Shown here piece by piece: positions 1 through 9,342 of a stretch of 33,451 nt of DNA. The notes under the pieces are model-generated. The model was not told where the DNA came from. It saw only the letters and a program-made list of their open reading frames with translations, and did not search any database. Each line of letters opens with the position of its first letter. Within the stretch, counting starts at the first letter, position 1. Source of the DNA: Clostridiales bacterium (GTDB lineage: Bacteria > Bacillota > Clostridia > Lachnospirales > WQUN01); the NCBI GenBank assembly GCA_031269465.1, contig JAISZB010000303.1, forward strand, positions 1 to 33,451, in the 5' to 3' direction. The position numbers and the translations under genes are program-made.

Positions 1-512
1 TCCAATATGCGCTTGTTTCCTGTATATTATAGCATAATTTGGAAGGATGTACAGCAAATATCTTATTTTTTATAAGATTTTCTCAGGATCCGACCTGAGC
101 AGGATGATTATTCGCCAACACGCCTAATATATATTCTGAAATTCAAACTAATTTTTGTATTATGTTAAAATATTTTATATATCTTAAATAATATATATTA
201 ATGAATATATGAAAATATATCCAAAATGCCGTTTTATTCAGAGCTGATGCGCAATACCAATATGACGCACAAAGAGCCTATCCTGGAGATAGATTATTCA
301 TAATCTGAACAATCAGATGCATAAAGAGATATAATGCGAAAGATTTTCGATTTAACAAAATAGCCTCTAAGACTTGATGCTCGAGAACTTTCATCGTTGG
401 GCAGTGATGCGCAGCGTCATTGGGCAGAGCGTAGCTTGGGGTTAATATGCAATTCAGCGCGCTTTGGCAGTGGATAATCGAACCTCGAAACCGGCGTCTT
501 CATATGTGCGTG
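1..512. other. Gene-free AT-rich stretch downstream of the AraC regulator
   Basis: No convincing coding region is visible. The stretch is AT-rich, with runs of TATAT/ATATT at about 120-220. A direct repeat of TTGGGCAG occurs at 399-406 and 420-427, separated by an imperfect palindrome. The end of the minus-strand regulator gene lies at 513, so this is the 3' flank of that gene. I see no clear terminator. Confidence 0.5.
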
Positions 513-2759
513 TCAGCGCTGCTTCCGGTACTCGCCAGGCGTGACGCCTTTTATGTCTTTGAAAAGCTTTATGAAGTATTTGGAGCTGTTGAAGCCAAGG
601 CGTTCACTTATATCCATGATTTTAGCGCTGGGATCTTCAAGAAGCATGGAGCAGCTCAATTCGATGCGAAAGTCGTTTAAGTACTGAACGAAAGACTTTC
701 CAGAGTATTTTTTCAGGATTTGATTGACGTAAGTGGGACTAAGCTTTACGAAACTGCAAACCTCTTCGACTGAAAGGTCCTTGCTGTAGTTTTTCGCTAT
801 AAACGTTGAGATTTGATTGAAGTACTGATCTGTCTTGGATTCGCTTCTTTTTTCCATGTGATCAATAATCAAGTTCATAAGGCCTTCAAAATGCATTTGC
901 ACTTTGTCCAGGCTGTCGAGGCTCTGCAGATCGATTTGCGCCAGCGCCGCCCTGCTGGCTGAGGGGATTCTATCCATCAATTCCATTAAGGACGCGTTGA
1001 GGCGGAAGATGAACTGCTGAATCGTAAAATAAGAATGCCTGACTCGCATTTCTTCCAGCATATCGCTCAAAACAGCCAATGATTTTTCGCGGTTGCCCGA
1101 CTTTATAAGTATCCTGAGGCTCTCATCCTTTTGGGCGGGGTATGTGTAGGCTTCAGGCATTGTATCTATGTCGCTGTAGAGAATAATTCGGTTGGATCCG
1201 AATACGATGCGATATGGAATCACCTGAAGAGCCTTCAGGTAGGAATCGTTTAGATTTTCTACGCTGCAAGGGGCGTTTAAGACCCCTATGGAAACAGATA
1301 TGCCCAGTCTTTGGACAATGAGGCGGATTATTCTATCAAGCCTCAAAAGAAGCTCTTCTATCTGAATCTCAGATACCAGAACGAGCCTCTTATTCATGAC
1401 GTCCACAGTGAAATAACTGCCTTCAAAGTCTGACAGGGCGCTTTCGATGATGCCCGCAGTTGAGACGCTCTCTATATATTCATCGCAGATGCCTGATGCC
1501 GGAGGGGTTTTGGTCATTTCTACGACGGAAAGAATCAAATTGTCCGTTGGGACATGGATGCCATAGCGCTGGGCCTGCTCAAGGATCGCAGCCCTGCTGT
1601 GCTTTTGCATTATAAGCCCGAGATAGAATTTATCTTTGAATATCGGAAGCGCGGCATCCCATTTTTCCTGCATGCTGTCGCGATCGGAAAAGAGCTTAAG
1701 GACGTCTTCCTTTATGCTCTCTGCAGGCGCTGCTTTGTAGGCGCCTATTTTGCTTTTTATCAGAGCGAACACCTCATCATACTTGTAAAAAGTAGAGGAC
1801 AGAAGCAGGAAGATTATGCCTGAGCTTAGCAGCAGCACCGCGAGGCTTATGGCTGCTACCATAGTGCGGATGTTGCTTATTGTGGCATAAACCTTGCTTA
1901 TAGGATAAGCCATGATATACTGCCAATTCCTATCAGAAGACAAGCTTGCGGCCACAAGGCACGGGGAGCCGTCTATCTTGACTATCTTATGAACTGCGTC
2001 ATTGGGAGAAACGTCTTTCAAGTAAGAGATTTCATCAATGTTTCTATAGAGAAGGCTCTCATTTTTCGAAAAAATGATCTTTCCATACTCATCTGCTATG
2101 TGAAACAGGATTCCATTTTGGGACAATCCTGCTATATTGCTGTATATAAAGCCTTGATCGATATTTATAATAAGGGCGCCGTCAGCTGCGGCGCCCTTTC
2201 CCATCGGAAGGCGGGCGAAGACTGACATGACATTCTTGCTGTAGCTTCCCAGCGCAACAGGGTGCGTATCCGCTATTGATATGTCTTCACAAGGCTGGCT
2301 TTCATACCATTGCAAAAAAATCTCATCGGTAAGGTTTGAGACTTGCGTGGCCCCATAATGCTGATATATAACGCGGCTTTCGTTTTCCAAATAAAAAGCT
2401 AGGGAGTCGATATTTCGGTTGGAATTTCTTATTTGATCAAGCTTTCTCATTATGTAGTTGTATGAGTCGAAATTCAGAGAGTTTTCGCCTCCTCGCATAA
2501 GAAGATGCAAGGCGGTGTCGTTGTAAGGCTGCTTGGAGATATCCATCACATTATCAAGCGTCATCTCAATTGTCGCGTTTATCTGCCCCATGCTTTCCCG
2601 AATCAAGCCTCCGCATTCCTCCAGCAACGCATTTCTAGAGTATGAATAGTGAAAATACACTATTGATATAATTGCCGCAGCCATGACAAGAATGACGCCT
2701 GCTTGCGCTCTGATGGTGCCTTTGCTTTTTTTGGATTTAAGTATCTCTGATACTGGCAT
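513..2759 (-). CDS. Membrane-anchored AraC-family transcriptional regulator (sensor-HTH fusion)
   Basis: The protein of about 748 residues probably senses an extracellular ligand and activates the divergent sugar-transport operon. What is seen: a basic N-terminus, a first membrane segment at about residues 18-38, an extracytoplasmic region of about 260 residues, a second membrane segment at about 301-323, a cytoplasmic middle region, and a C-terminal two-helix AraC DNA-binding domain in the last 95 residues (VEEVCSFVKLSPTYVNQILK and the signature ISERLGFNSSKYFIKLFKD, ending GVTPGEYRKQR). Such architecture (extracellular sensor plus HTH_18) is typical of regulators next to LplB/YtcP-type permeases in Firmicutes. 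The start is set at ATG 2759 because AAAGGAG lies six bases upstream; an ORF extension of 18 codons to 2813 has no such site. The ligand is unknown, but the neighbours suggest an oligosaccharide. There is no response-regulator receiver domain. Confidence 0.9.
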   Translation of the reverse strand: MPVSEILKSKKSKGTIRAQAGVILVMAAAIISIVYFHYSYSRNALLEECGGLIRESMGQINATIEMTLDNVMDISKQPYNDTALHLLMRGGENSLNFDSYNYIMRKLDQIRNSNRNIDSLAFYLENESRVIYQHYGATQVSNLTDEIFLQWYESQPCEDISIADTHPVALGSYSKNVMSVFARLPMGKGAAADGALIINIDQGFIYSNIAGLSQNGILFHIADEYGKIIFSKNESLLYRNIDEISYLKDVSPNDAVHKIVKIDGSPCLVAASLSSDRNWQYIMAYPISKVYATISNIRTMVAAISLAVLLLSSGIIFLLLSSTFYKYDEVFALIKSKIGAYKAAPAESIKEDVLKLFSDRDSMQEKWDAALPIFKDKFYLGLIMQKHSRAAILEQAQRYGIHVPTDNLILSVVEMTKTPPASGICDEYIESVSTAGIIESALSDFEGSYFTVDVMNKRLVLVSEIQIEELLLRLDRIIRLIVQRLGISVSIGVLNAPCSVENLNDSYLKALQVIPYRIVFGSNRIILYSDIDTMPEAYTYPAQKDESLRILIKSGNREKSLAVLSDMLEEMRVRHSYFTIQQFIFRLNASLMELMDRIPSASRAALAQIDLQSLDSLDKVQMHFEGLMNLIIDHMEKRSESKTDQYFNQISTFIAKNYSKDLSVEEVCSFVKLSPTYVNQILKKYSGKSFVQYLNDFRIELSCSMLLEDPSAKIMDISERLGFNSSKYFIKLFKDIKGVTPGEYRKQR

Positions 2760-3208
2760 ACTATCTCCTTTAATATGGCGTGGTTGAAATATGGAATTAT
2801 AGCGCATAATCATTAGAATCTCATGTTAATATGCGCTTTAGCATAATTGTCGTCTTCTGGATTTATAAGCTCTTCTGCGCGGTATTCCAGCCAGCAGTGC
2901 CAAGTTTAAAAACTCCATGCCAAAATCCAACGAAAAACTGGAGCTGCCCATGTCGCCAGATCAGCCTCATGACGATTTGGAAAAGCATGGGCGGAACTCG
3001 AGCATAGTGATTTGCATTTATACCGATTTCCAGCCAAACGCACCTAGGAACTTGCAAGCACATCAGTATAGACTGATTGCACTTGGGAGCGGCATAATCC
3101 TGATCAAAACAGCGGCTTACCAAAGCGGTTTCGTTTATATGCTGGCATGTGCATATGTTTTAGCCGAAGCCATGGATTCCAAATTTGAAAACTCCATATC
3201 AAAAATCA

Positions 3209-3228
3209 ACTCTATAAAACCATAGAGT
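3209..3228. promoter_or_regulatory. Hairpin in the divergent intergenic region
   Basis: ACTCTAT at 3209-3215 pairs perfectly with ATAGAGT at 3222-3228 around a six-base loop. A second palindrome, ATCAGT-ATAG-ACTGAT, lies at 3062-3077. Both sit in the roughly 800-bp gap between the divergent AraC regulator and the transporter operon, so they are candidate operators or leader structures. The rest of 2760-3300 shows no convincing gene. The function is inferred only from position. Confidence 0.3.
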
Positions 3229-3306
3229 CATGAAAATCGCTTTAAAGCCGGGATTTTATGAGCATGGGAAATCTCTGATTGTGGTATCCTGTGCTTGTAT
3301 TTTCTA

Positions 3307-3336
3307 TTGACGGACTTTGTATATAACGACTAACAT
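3307..3336 (+). promoter_or_regulatory. Possible promoter of the sugar-transport operon
   Basis: TTGACG (3307-3312) is followed after 18 bases by TAACAT (3331-3336), which matches four of six positions of the -10 consensus. It lies about 230 bp upstream of the first permease start. An AraC-type activator normally compensates for a weak promoter, which would fit. No transcription evidence is available. Confidence 0.3.
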
Positions 3337-3564
3337 TATTATTGCCAGAAGAGAATTTTAGGCAAAATGGATACGGCGTTTCTACTTATAATAACATATC
3401 GTTCCGCTTTGGGCAAATCATTTTGCAAGTATGCAGATTCACTGGTGAAAATATCAAAAATGATCCTGCATTTGTCATGGATTTGAGCCGGCGATAATTG
3501 ATGGCGTTAAGGCGAATCCATGCGCGGAAGCGGTTCAGTCGCGGCATTAAGGAGGGGTGGCGGT

Positions 3565-4506
3565 TTGGGGCTGAAGAAGAGAACCGGATTTTGGACTGAC
3601 GCGAAGGAATTCATCATAAGATACAGATTCCTGCATCTAATGATTCTTCCATGCGTCCTGTATTTTGCGGTCTTTAAGTATGCGCCGATGTACGGCGTTG
3701 TCATGGCTTTTAAGAATTACGATGCGGTAGGCGGATTTTTGGGCATTATGCAAGCGCCATGGGTGGGGTTTGATAATTTTCTGAGATTTTTCAATTCCAT
3801 CTACTTTAAAAGGCTTCTTGGAAATACGGTGCTTATAAGCATTTACAGGTTGCTCTTTTCTTTCTCCTCGCCGATAGTCATGGCTATTCTGATAAATGAG
3901 ATTAAGAATACTCATTTTAAAAGAATAGTGCAGACCATCACCTATATGCCGCATTTTCTTTCCTGGGTCATTGTCTCTGGGCTTTTGATTGTCCTCTGCT
4001 CGCCGTCTTCAGGCGCAGTCGCGGGATTGTTCAAGGCTTTTGGCATGGAGCCCATATACTTTCTAAGCGATACAAGGTACTTTCGGCCTATGCTCGTGAT
4101 TAGCGAGATATGGAAGAGCGTAGGCTGGGGAACCATCATCTACCTTGCCGCGATAACAGGAATCGATCAGGAAATCTATGAAGCCGCGACTATTGACGGA
4201 GCAAGCCGCCTTCAAAAGATCTTTCGCATAACAGTGCCGCAGCTGTCAAGCATTATATCAATTATGTTCATATTGGCTGTAGGCAGGATTCTAGATGAAA
4301 ATTTCGAGCAGATTTTCAACATGTACAATCCAGCTGTGTATGAAGTGGCTGATGTATTTGAAACTTACGTTTACAGGACCGGAATACTCAGCGCGCAGTA
4401 TTCTTATTCCGCCGCAGTGGGTCTGTTCAAATCATTTGTTTCATTGATTCTCGTCCTGTCTTCTAATCAGCTTGCGCACCTGCTGGGAAACGAAGGATTG
4501 TGGTGA
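3565..4506 (+). CDS. LplB-type sugar ABC transporter permease
   Basis: This is a cytoplasmic-membrane permease of about 313 residues, the first of two permease subunits of a carbohydrate ABC importer. The N-terminal segment (FLHLMILPCVLYFAVFKYAP then MYGVVMAFKNYD) is the LplB family signature, and the cytoplasmic EAA loop is visible as YEAATIDGASRLQKIFRITV. About six hydrophobic segments are present, as the family expects. The start is placed at TTG 3565 because AAGGAGGGG (3549-3557) ends seven bases before it; an upstream ATG at 3520 has no comparable site and would translate through that ribosome site. The next permease begins 16 bp after the stop. No ATPase subunit is encoded here. That is common in this family, which often shares an MsmK/MalK-like ATPase encoded elsewhere. 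Confidence 0.93.
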   Translation: MGLKKRTGFWTDAKEFIIRYRFLHLMILPCVLYFAVFKYAPMYGVVMAFKNYDAVGGFLGIMQAPWVGFDNFLRFFNSIYFKRLLGNTVLISIYRLLFSFSSPIVMAILINEIKNTHFKRIVQTITYMPHFLSWVIVSGLLIVLCSPSSGAVAGLFKAFGMEPIYFLSDTRYFRPMLVISEIWKSVGWGTIIYLAAITGIDQEIYEAATIDGASRLQKIFRITVPQLSSIISIMFILAVGRILDENFEQIFNMYNPAVYEVADVFETYVYRTGILSAQYSYSAAVGLFKSFVSLILVLSSNQLAHLLGNEGLW

Positions 4507-4522
4507 GGGGGGCCGTTATAGA

Positions 4523-5401
4523 ATGAAAAGAGAATCTGCAGGCGACCGGATTTTCCAAATCATAAATACTGTTGTTATGATTACCATTTGCTGCATAATG
4601 CTTTATCCTATTATATTCGTAGCGGGGCGCTCCTTGATGTCTGATGTCGAGCGCGCAGCCCGGCCGCTTGCCCTGTTCCCTGAAAAAATCAGCATGCTTG
4701 CTTATTCTTTCATCTTCATGCGGGGCTCTTATGTAGGAAGCGCCTACTTCGTCACTATTTCACGCACAATTGCCGGATCCGCCTGCAGCCTGGCGGTTAC
4801 CACACTTGCGGCATACGTGCTTTCACGCAAGGAATATCCTCTGCGCAATGCCTTTACTGTGATGATTGTCTTCACTATGTGGTTTAATGGCGGCATGATA
4901 CCCAACTTTCTGCTGGTTCAGAGCCTGAACCTCAACAACAAATTTTTGGTCTACATACTGCCTCAGCTGGTTAGCGCCTGGAATTTGCTGATAATGAGAA
5001 ATTTTTTCTCCTCCATCCCTGAAACGCTCTTTGAGTCTGCAAAGATTGACGGAGCCAATGATCTGCAGATCTACGCCAGAATCGTGATGCCTCTTTCAGG
5101 AGCCGCAATAGCGACCATCGGCCTCTTCTACGCCGTGTGGCAGTGGAACGCATGGTTTGATTCGCTTATGTATGTGAGCGATCGGAGCCTTTGGACCATG
5201 CAGCTTTTTCTGAGGGAGATTATAAGGAACGTTCAGTCAATAGACCTGCTGGATCAATCATCGTCAATCGGCGCCTTGCCTCCGGCTGAATCAGTGCAAA
5301 TGGCTACCATAGTGGTGGCGACCCTTCCAATTTTATGCCTCTATCCCTTTTTGCAGAAATTTTTCGTAAAAGGGGTTATGGTAGGATCCTTAAAAGGATG
5401 A
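4523..5401 (+). CDS. YtcP/LplC-type sugar ABC transporter permease
   Basis: This is the second membrane permease of the importer, about 292 residues. It begins with a first membrane helix (IINTVVMITICCIMLYPIIF) and carries the EAA loop FESAKIDGANDLQIYARIVM. It ends in KFFVKGVMVGSLKG, a typical CarB/YtcP C-terminus. A TTG-initiated extension back to 4472 would overlap the previous gene by 35 bases. ATG 4523 is preferred because GAGGGGGG lies upstream at 4505-4512, and family proteins start near this residue. It should pair with the LplB-type partner to form the transmembrane channel. Confidence 0.92.
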   Translation: MKRESAGDRIFQIINTVVMITICCIMLYPIIFVAGRSLMSDVERAARPLALFPEKISMLAYSFIFMRGSYVGSAYFVTISRTIAGSACSLAVTTLAAYVLSRKEYPLRNAFTVMIVFTMWFNGGMIPNFLLVQSLNLNNKFLVYILPQLVSAWNLLIMRNFFSSIPETLFESAKIDGANDLQIYARIVMPLSGAAIATIGLFYAVWQWNAWFDSLMYVSDRSLWTMQLFLREIIRNVQSIDLLDQSSSIGALPPAESVQMATIVVATLPILCLYPFLQKFFVKGVMVGSLKG

Positions 5402-5426
5402 TGTTTATTAAAGAAAGGTGAGATTT

Positions 5427-7040
5427 ATGAAAAATCTACTAGCGCGTCTTCTTAGCTTCCTTGTGATTGCATCTATTCTTGCGGGATGCAGCAAAGAGGG
5501 AGGAGGCGCCGCCTCTCCAGCCGATTCTTCAAGCGGAACGGCCGCTGCGGATGAGGCTGCCAATGGACCGTTTATTTATTACTGCCGCACGAATGCTGGC
5601 AGGGAAAGCGCGCCTGACAATCCTCAAGTTCTCGCATACATTCAGGAGCAGACCGGAATTCAAATGGAGATAAACGCCATTGCGCAAGACAGCTTCAAGG
5701 AGAAAATAGATTTGATGCTGGCTTCAAACGAAGCTTTCGACGGGATGAACCTGATAGGATATGCCGACAGCTACAGCGAACTTGCTGAAAAAAAGGCTAT
5801 CATACCAATAAACGAGCTGATTGAAAAGCATGGGCCCGCAGTAAATGGCGTAATGGCTCCGGGATTGTACAGCTCTACCGACAAGGACGGCCAGATATGG
5901 GCCTTGCCCCGCGCGGAGCGCTTTCCAGAGGGGTATGTTCCGACGATCCGTGAAGATTGGCTGGAAGCGCTTGGACTCTCCATGCCGCGCACAATTGAGG
6001 AGCTTGAAGCCTATTTTGACGCGGTTCTGGCAAATGATCCCAACGGCAACGGCGATTCTGGAGATGAAATAGCTTATCTGCCCAATATGCTGCTTTACGG
6101 AATCAGCAATTTCATCCCGTATTTTTTGCCCGTCAAGGACGGAAATTTGTCCAGCACAGGATTCTCAAACCTTAATAACCTTAGAGTGCTGAGATACATG
6201 GCTGATGACGGAAGCATCCGCTCAGTGTTCACCCATCCTGATTTTATTAATATACTGGCGAAGTTTCGTGAATGGTATGAAAAGGGATACATGCCCAAGG
6301 ACATCCACTTGCTAAAGACAGCCCAGCTGACCGACATTCGCACATCAGGAGTCGCCGGATCGCTGGGGGGATGGTTTTCAGACGGGAACACGCCCATTAT
6401 AAACTGGAATGAAGCAAACCCCGACAAGGCGCCAGGCTATTACGCGCCGATTCCGCCGCTGGAAAACGCTCCGGGACGCTCCATGTGGCCGAGCAACCCC
6501 ACATACGCCCCTCAAATCGTATTCATGCGCACTGGCAAGAATCATGCGGCCATGATGAGGTATTTCGACTGGATATGCCAATCGTCCCAAAATACCGCTA
6601 CTGTGCAGTATGGGATTGAAGGCGTGCATTGGAATTGGAGCGATGAGGGAAAATCAGCCATAACATTGAGCGAGACTGCCGTCCAGAATTATTTGGAATA
6701 CTATTCGCTGGCCAATCTATGGTGGAAGGGACTCATGCCTGAAGTCCTCGTATCTTCCGATAATAAGGCGGAATACATGAGAACCAAGCAAATGGAAGAA
6801 ATCCGCGCTTATGAGATGAACTATCCGTTTGACGCCCATATTCCATACAACTATAAAAATACCGACGCTGAATTTTTGACTGCCGACGGCGCCACGCTTT
6901 TGGAAGAGGCAATCATCAAGATCATAATAGGCGAAAGCCGTCTGGAAGATTGGCCCGCCGCTGTTGCCACTTACAATTCTATAGAAGGAGACATTCTCTC
7001 CCAAGTTTGGACAGAGCAGTATAATGACTTTGTGTCTTGA
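5427..7040 (+). CDS. Extracellular sugar-binding lipoprotein (LplA-like ABC substrate-binding protein)
   Basis: This secreted lipoprotein of about 537 residues captures the substrate for the two upstream permeases. It has a basic start (MKNLLARLL), a hydrophobic core and the lipobox LAGC, with the lipidated Cys about residue 23, followed by a Ser/Gly/Ala-rich linker. The mature domain carries family features such as DLMLASNEAFDGMN, IPINELIEKHGPAVNG and DPNGNGDSGDEI (a Ca-binding-like acidic loop common in LplA relatives). The start is ATG 5427 with AAAGGTGAG at 5414-5422; an alternative GTG at 5418 lies inside that ribosome site. It begins 25 bp after the permease stop, so it is in the same operon. 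Length fits the LplA/YtcQ group (500-560 residues). The ligand cannot be read from sequence. Confidence 0.92.
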   Translation: MKNLLARLLSFLVIASILAGCSKEGGGAASPADSSSGTAAADEAANGPFIYYCRTNAGRESAPDNPQVLAYIQEQTGIQMEINAIAQDSFKEKIDLMLASNEAFDGMNLIGYADSYSELAEKKAIIPINELIEKHGPAVNGVMAPGLYSSTDKDGQIWALPRAERFPEGYVPTIREDWLEALGLSMPRTIEELEAYFDAVLANDPNGNGDSGDEIAYLPNMLLYGISNFIPYFLPVKDGNLSSTGFSNLNNLRVLRYMADDGSIRSVFTHPDFINILAKFREWYEKGYMPKDIHLLKTAQLTDIRTSGVAGSLGGWFSDGNTPIINWNEANPDKAPGYYAPIPPLENAPGRSMWPSNPTYAPQIVFMRTGKNHAAMMRYFDWICQSSQNTATVQYGIEGVHWNWSDEGKSAITLSETAVQNYLEYYSLANLWWKGLMPEVLVSSDNKAEYMRTKQMEEIRAYEMNYPFDAHIPYNYKNTDAEFLTADGATLLEEAIIKIIIGESRLEDWPAAVATYNSIEGDILSQVWTEQYNDFVS

Positions 7041-7058
7041 CGCTATGATTGACAATCA

Positions 7059-7112
7059 CCTCCATAAGGAGGCGGAAAAGCGCCGCCTCCATAGGAAGGC
7101 GGAAAAGCGCCG
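7059..7112. repeat. Two head-to-tail 27-nt repeats, each able to form hairpins
   Basis: Two adjacent 27-base units (7059-7085 and 7086-7112) begin CCTCCATA and end GGCGGAAAAGCGCCG. They differ only by a small rearrangement near AAGGAGG/GGAAGG. Each unit can form a GGCG-AAAAG-CGCC hairpin, and the first also pairs CCTCC with GGAGG. They lie in the gap between the solute-binding protein and the glycosidase-like gene, so they could stabilise the upstream mRNA or damp downstream expression. That role is inference. Confidence 0.6.
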
Positions 7113-7253
7113 AAAGCGTGGATCGGGAGGCATAATGGCTTTGCGTTTTAGATGCGAATTGATTATAGCCTGAATGATATCAATGGAAGAATTCGGGCTC
7201 TACCATTGAAAAACGCCGCCAAGATAAGGCGGGAATATGAAAGGAGAAAAGAA

Positions 7254-8738
7254 ATGGCTTTTTTTGTTGGACTTCCAACCAGCGCGGAAGACTTTTACGC
7301 GATGGGGACGGAAAAGCTTTTGGACTACCTGAAAGACACCGCGAGAGTAAACGCCGTCATTATAGCGGCTCGCACCTTCCATGGGGAAGCAGGCTATGAG
7401 ACTCATGACAAATATTTTGCGGGAACCAAGCTGCGCGATACTCCGTCGGCTTTGAAGCAGTCCGGATTCGACATACTCGCGGAAATAACAGATCGCGCCC
7501 ATGAGCGGGGAATGAAAGTTTACTCGCATTTCTTGTCCTACGACTTTGCAGTCCCAGCGGCGGATTCTGAAACAAATATAACGCTGGACGAAAATGGATG
7601 GGAGGTGCTGCCTAACGCCAAGCTGCTGAATCTATCACAAGTGCTGGAAATAGATTGCTTCGGGCGCAAAGGCATGCGGCCGTGCCTGAACAATCCGGAT
7701 TATAGGCAGTATCATCTTTCAGTGGTGGAAGATCAACTAAGAAGCTACGCCATTGACGGCATTAACTTCAATATAGAGAGATACGGGCCCATAAGCAATG
7801 TACTTAATGGAAACGGCGGTTCAGCGCATGGGCGGAAGCCTCTTGCCGCCACATGCTTTTGCCCTCACTGCCTTGAGAGCGCCCATAAGCGCGGAATAGA
7901 CTTGAACCGAGCGAAGCTGGGGTTTTTGGCTCTTCTCGAGTTTTCTGAGCGAAGCTGGCAGGCGGCGCTTAAGGATGGCAATCCTATGGCCGCTCCTGGA
8001 ACGCCTCTTTGCGCAAATAGAGATACATCCGCGCCTCCGGATGGATATTTCATTGAATTCATGCGCATTCTCGGCAGATATCCTGAAATAGCAGCCTGGA
8101 ACCAAATGTGGCATGACAATATGCTAAGCCTCCTGGCGGAGGTCCATGGAACAGCCAAAGCGGTGAGCCCAGGCAGGAAAGTAGGCTTTCATGTATGGCA
8201 TCCAAGGGATTACAGCCCGATGGAGCGCGCGATGTACAATATGCGGGACATGAGACGATTCTGCGACTGGATTAAGCCCAAGATGGATCACACCTGCGGC
8301 GGGTATAGATATTATCAAAATATCAAGCGCATTCACCAGTCTTTGTTTTATGACAGGACTTTGCAACAGGCCGCCAGCGTAATGAATGCCATATTCGATT
8401 GGGATGTGGCTGATTACGAGCGCCTTCCGGAAAACGGGCTGGGACTGGATTATCTTGAAAAAGACACAAAGGCTTATATAGCGGATGTATTCGGCGAAGT
8501 GCCGATATATCCGGGAATCGGGCTTGACATGCCTTCCGGGCCTGCGGGAAGCATGCACAGGCCGTGCGAGCCGGAGTATGTGCGCGACGGGCTTTTAACC
8601 ATAGCTAAAGCCGGAGCCCAGGGGACGGTGCTGAGCCGCGGCTTCGGCGAGATGCAGCGCAAGAATCTGGCCATGGCCGGCAAGACCATTGATGAGATAA
8701 ACAGCATGCTTTGCGTGGGAGAAAAATATGATAGTTGA
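7254..8738 (+). CDS. TIM-barrel glycoside-hydrolase-like protein
   Basis: This protein of about 494 residues has no signal peptide and is probably a cytoplasmic carbohydrate-active enzyme acting on the imported sugar. The pattern is that of a (beta/alpha)8 glycosidase-like family: ARVNAVIIAARTFHG, then AHERGMKVYSHFLSYDF, then YAIDGINFNIERYGP, and a cysteine motif CFCPHCLESAHKRGID that is common in uncharacterised hydrolase-like barrels. A conserved-looking PIYPGIGLDMP strand follows near the C-terminus. Glu and Asp at strand ends (for example the E of NIERYGP) are candidate catalytic residues. The start ATG 7254 has AAGGAG at 7241-7246. A longer frame from 7152 would add 34 residues but lacks a site. 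Its stop overlaps the next gene by 11 bases, so the two are coupled. I cannot assign a GH family number. Confidence 0.75.
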   Translation: MAFFVGLPTSAEDFYAMGTEKLLDYLKDTARVNAVIIAARTFHGEAGYETHDKYFAGTKLRDTPSALKQSGFDILAEITDRAHERGMKVYSHFLSYDFAVPAADSETNITLDENGWEVLPNAKLLNLSQVLEIDCFGRKGMRPCLNNPDYRQYHLSVVEDQLRSYAIDGINFNIERYGPISNVLNGNGGSAHGRKPLAATCFCPHCLESAHKRGIDLNRAKLGFLALLEFSERSWQAALKDGNPMAAPGTPLCANRDTSAPPDGYFIEFMRILGRYPEIAAWNQMWHDNMLSLLAEVHGTAKAVSPGRKVGFHVWHPRDYSPMERAMYNMRDMRRFCDWIKPKMDHTCGGYRYYQNIKRIHQSLFYDRTLQQAASVMNAIFDWDVADYERLPENGLGLDYLEKDTKAYIADVFGEVPIYPGIGLDMPSGPAGSMHRPCEPEYVRDGLLTIAKAGAQGTVLSRGFGEMQRKNLAMAGKTIDEINSMLCVGEKYDS

Positions 8739-9195
8739 CAGGATTGAAAATATAGGCAGGCATGAAAACCTATTGGAAAAAGCCGCGAAAATCTCCGAGT
8801 TCACTGCGGACTCCTTCCTTGCCTCATGCGAACTCAATGAATGCCAAATAGAAGGCGCAGATTGCCGCTTTACGCCGATGGCCATGGATTCCAAGCCGTC
8901 AGTCGAAAAGCAGCGGGAAGCCCACTGCGGGCATATTGACATTCATATAGCGGCGACAGGCCGGGAATGCTTGGAATGGATTCCATTGTCCATGCTGAGC
9001 AAGCCCGATAAATATCATGAGGAGGCAGACGTAGAATTTTTCAGCGACTCCTTTGAAGGATCGAGGCTTTTCGTGGAAGCGGGGCATTTTGCGGCCTTCT
9101 TGCCTGAAGACGCTCATAAGCCGCTCATTGCGCCTGAGGGCGCTTCGGCCGGGGGCGTAAAAATATTGATTGAAAGGCGTGTTCTGCCGATTTAA
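8728..9195 (+). CDS. YhcH/YjgK/YiaL family protein (EbgC-type)
   Basis: This 155-residue protein belongs to the cupin-like YhcH/YjgK/YiaL family. The family includes EbgC and the sialic-acid anomerase NanQ, and members bind metal and act on sugars or sugar anomers. Visible signature parts are EAH-x2-HIDIH (E64, H66, H73), the EEADVEFF segment, GHFAAFLPEDAHKP (H130) and the closing VKILIERR strand. These match the family's usual metal ligands and length (about 150). GGGAG at 8717-8721 precedes ATG 8728, and the reading frame overlaps the end of the glycosidase-like gene, indicating translational coupling. In this context it likely processes the released monosaccharide. The exact sugar is unknown. 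Confidence 0.88.
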   Translation: MIVDRIENIGRHENLLEKAAKISEFTADSFLASCELNECQIEGADCRFTPMAMDSKPSVEKQREAHCGHIDIHIAATGRECLEWIPLSMLSKPDKYHEEADVEFFSDSFEGSRLFVEAGHFAAFLPEDAHKPLIAPEGASAGGVKILIERRVLPI

Positions 9196-9279
9196 GGCCC
9201 TGGATGAATCTTAAAGCTTGAATATGCCGATTTAGAGTCAAAAGAACCTGTTTTTATTGAAGTGGACAGTCAAGCTAAG

Positions 9280-9327
9280 AACGCCTATAGCGCATCTTGA
9301 GTATATCAGGATGCGCTATAGGCGTTT
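9280..9327. terminator. Strong terminator hairpin ending the sugar operon
   Basis: AACGCCTATAGCGCATC (9280-9296) and its exact reverse complement (9310-9326) form a perfect 17-bp stem with a 13-base loop. TTTT follows on the plus strand. It sits 85 bp after the last sugar-operon gene and between that gene and the convergent minus-strand operon, so it can separate the two transcription units. Confidence 0.75.
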
Positions 9328-9342
9328 TGACGGCAATTCAGC

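Noticed and set aside
2863..3225. Frames on both strands in the divergent intergenic gap
   Set aside because: No ribosome site of note, no family pattern, and composition like non-coding sequence.
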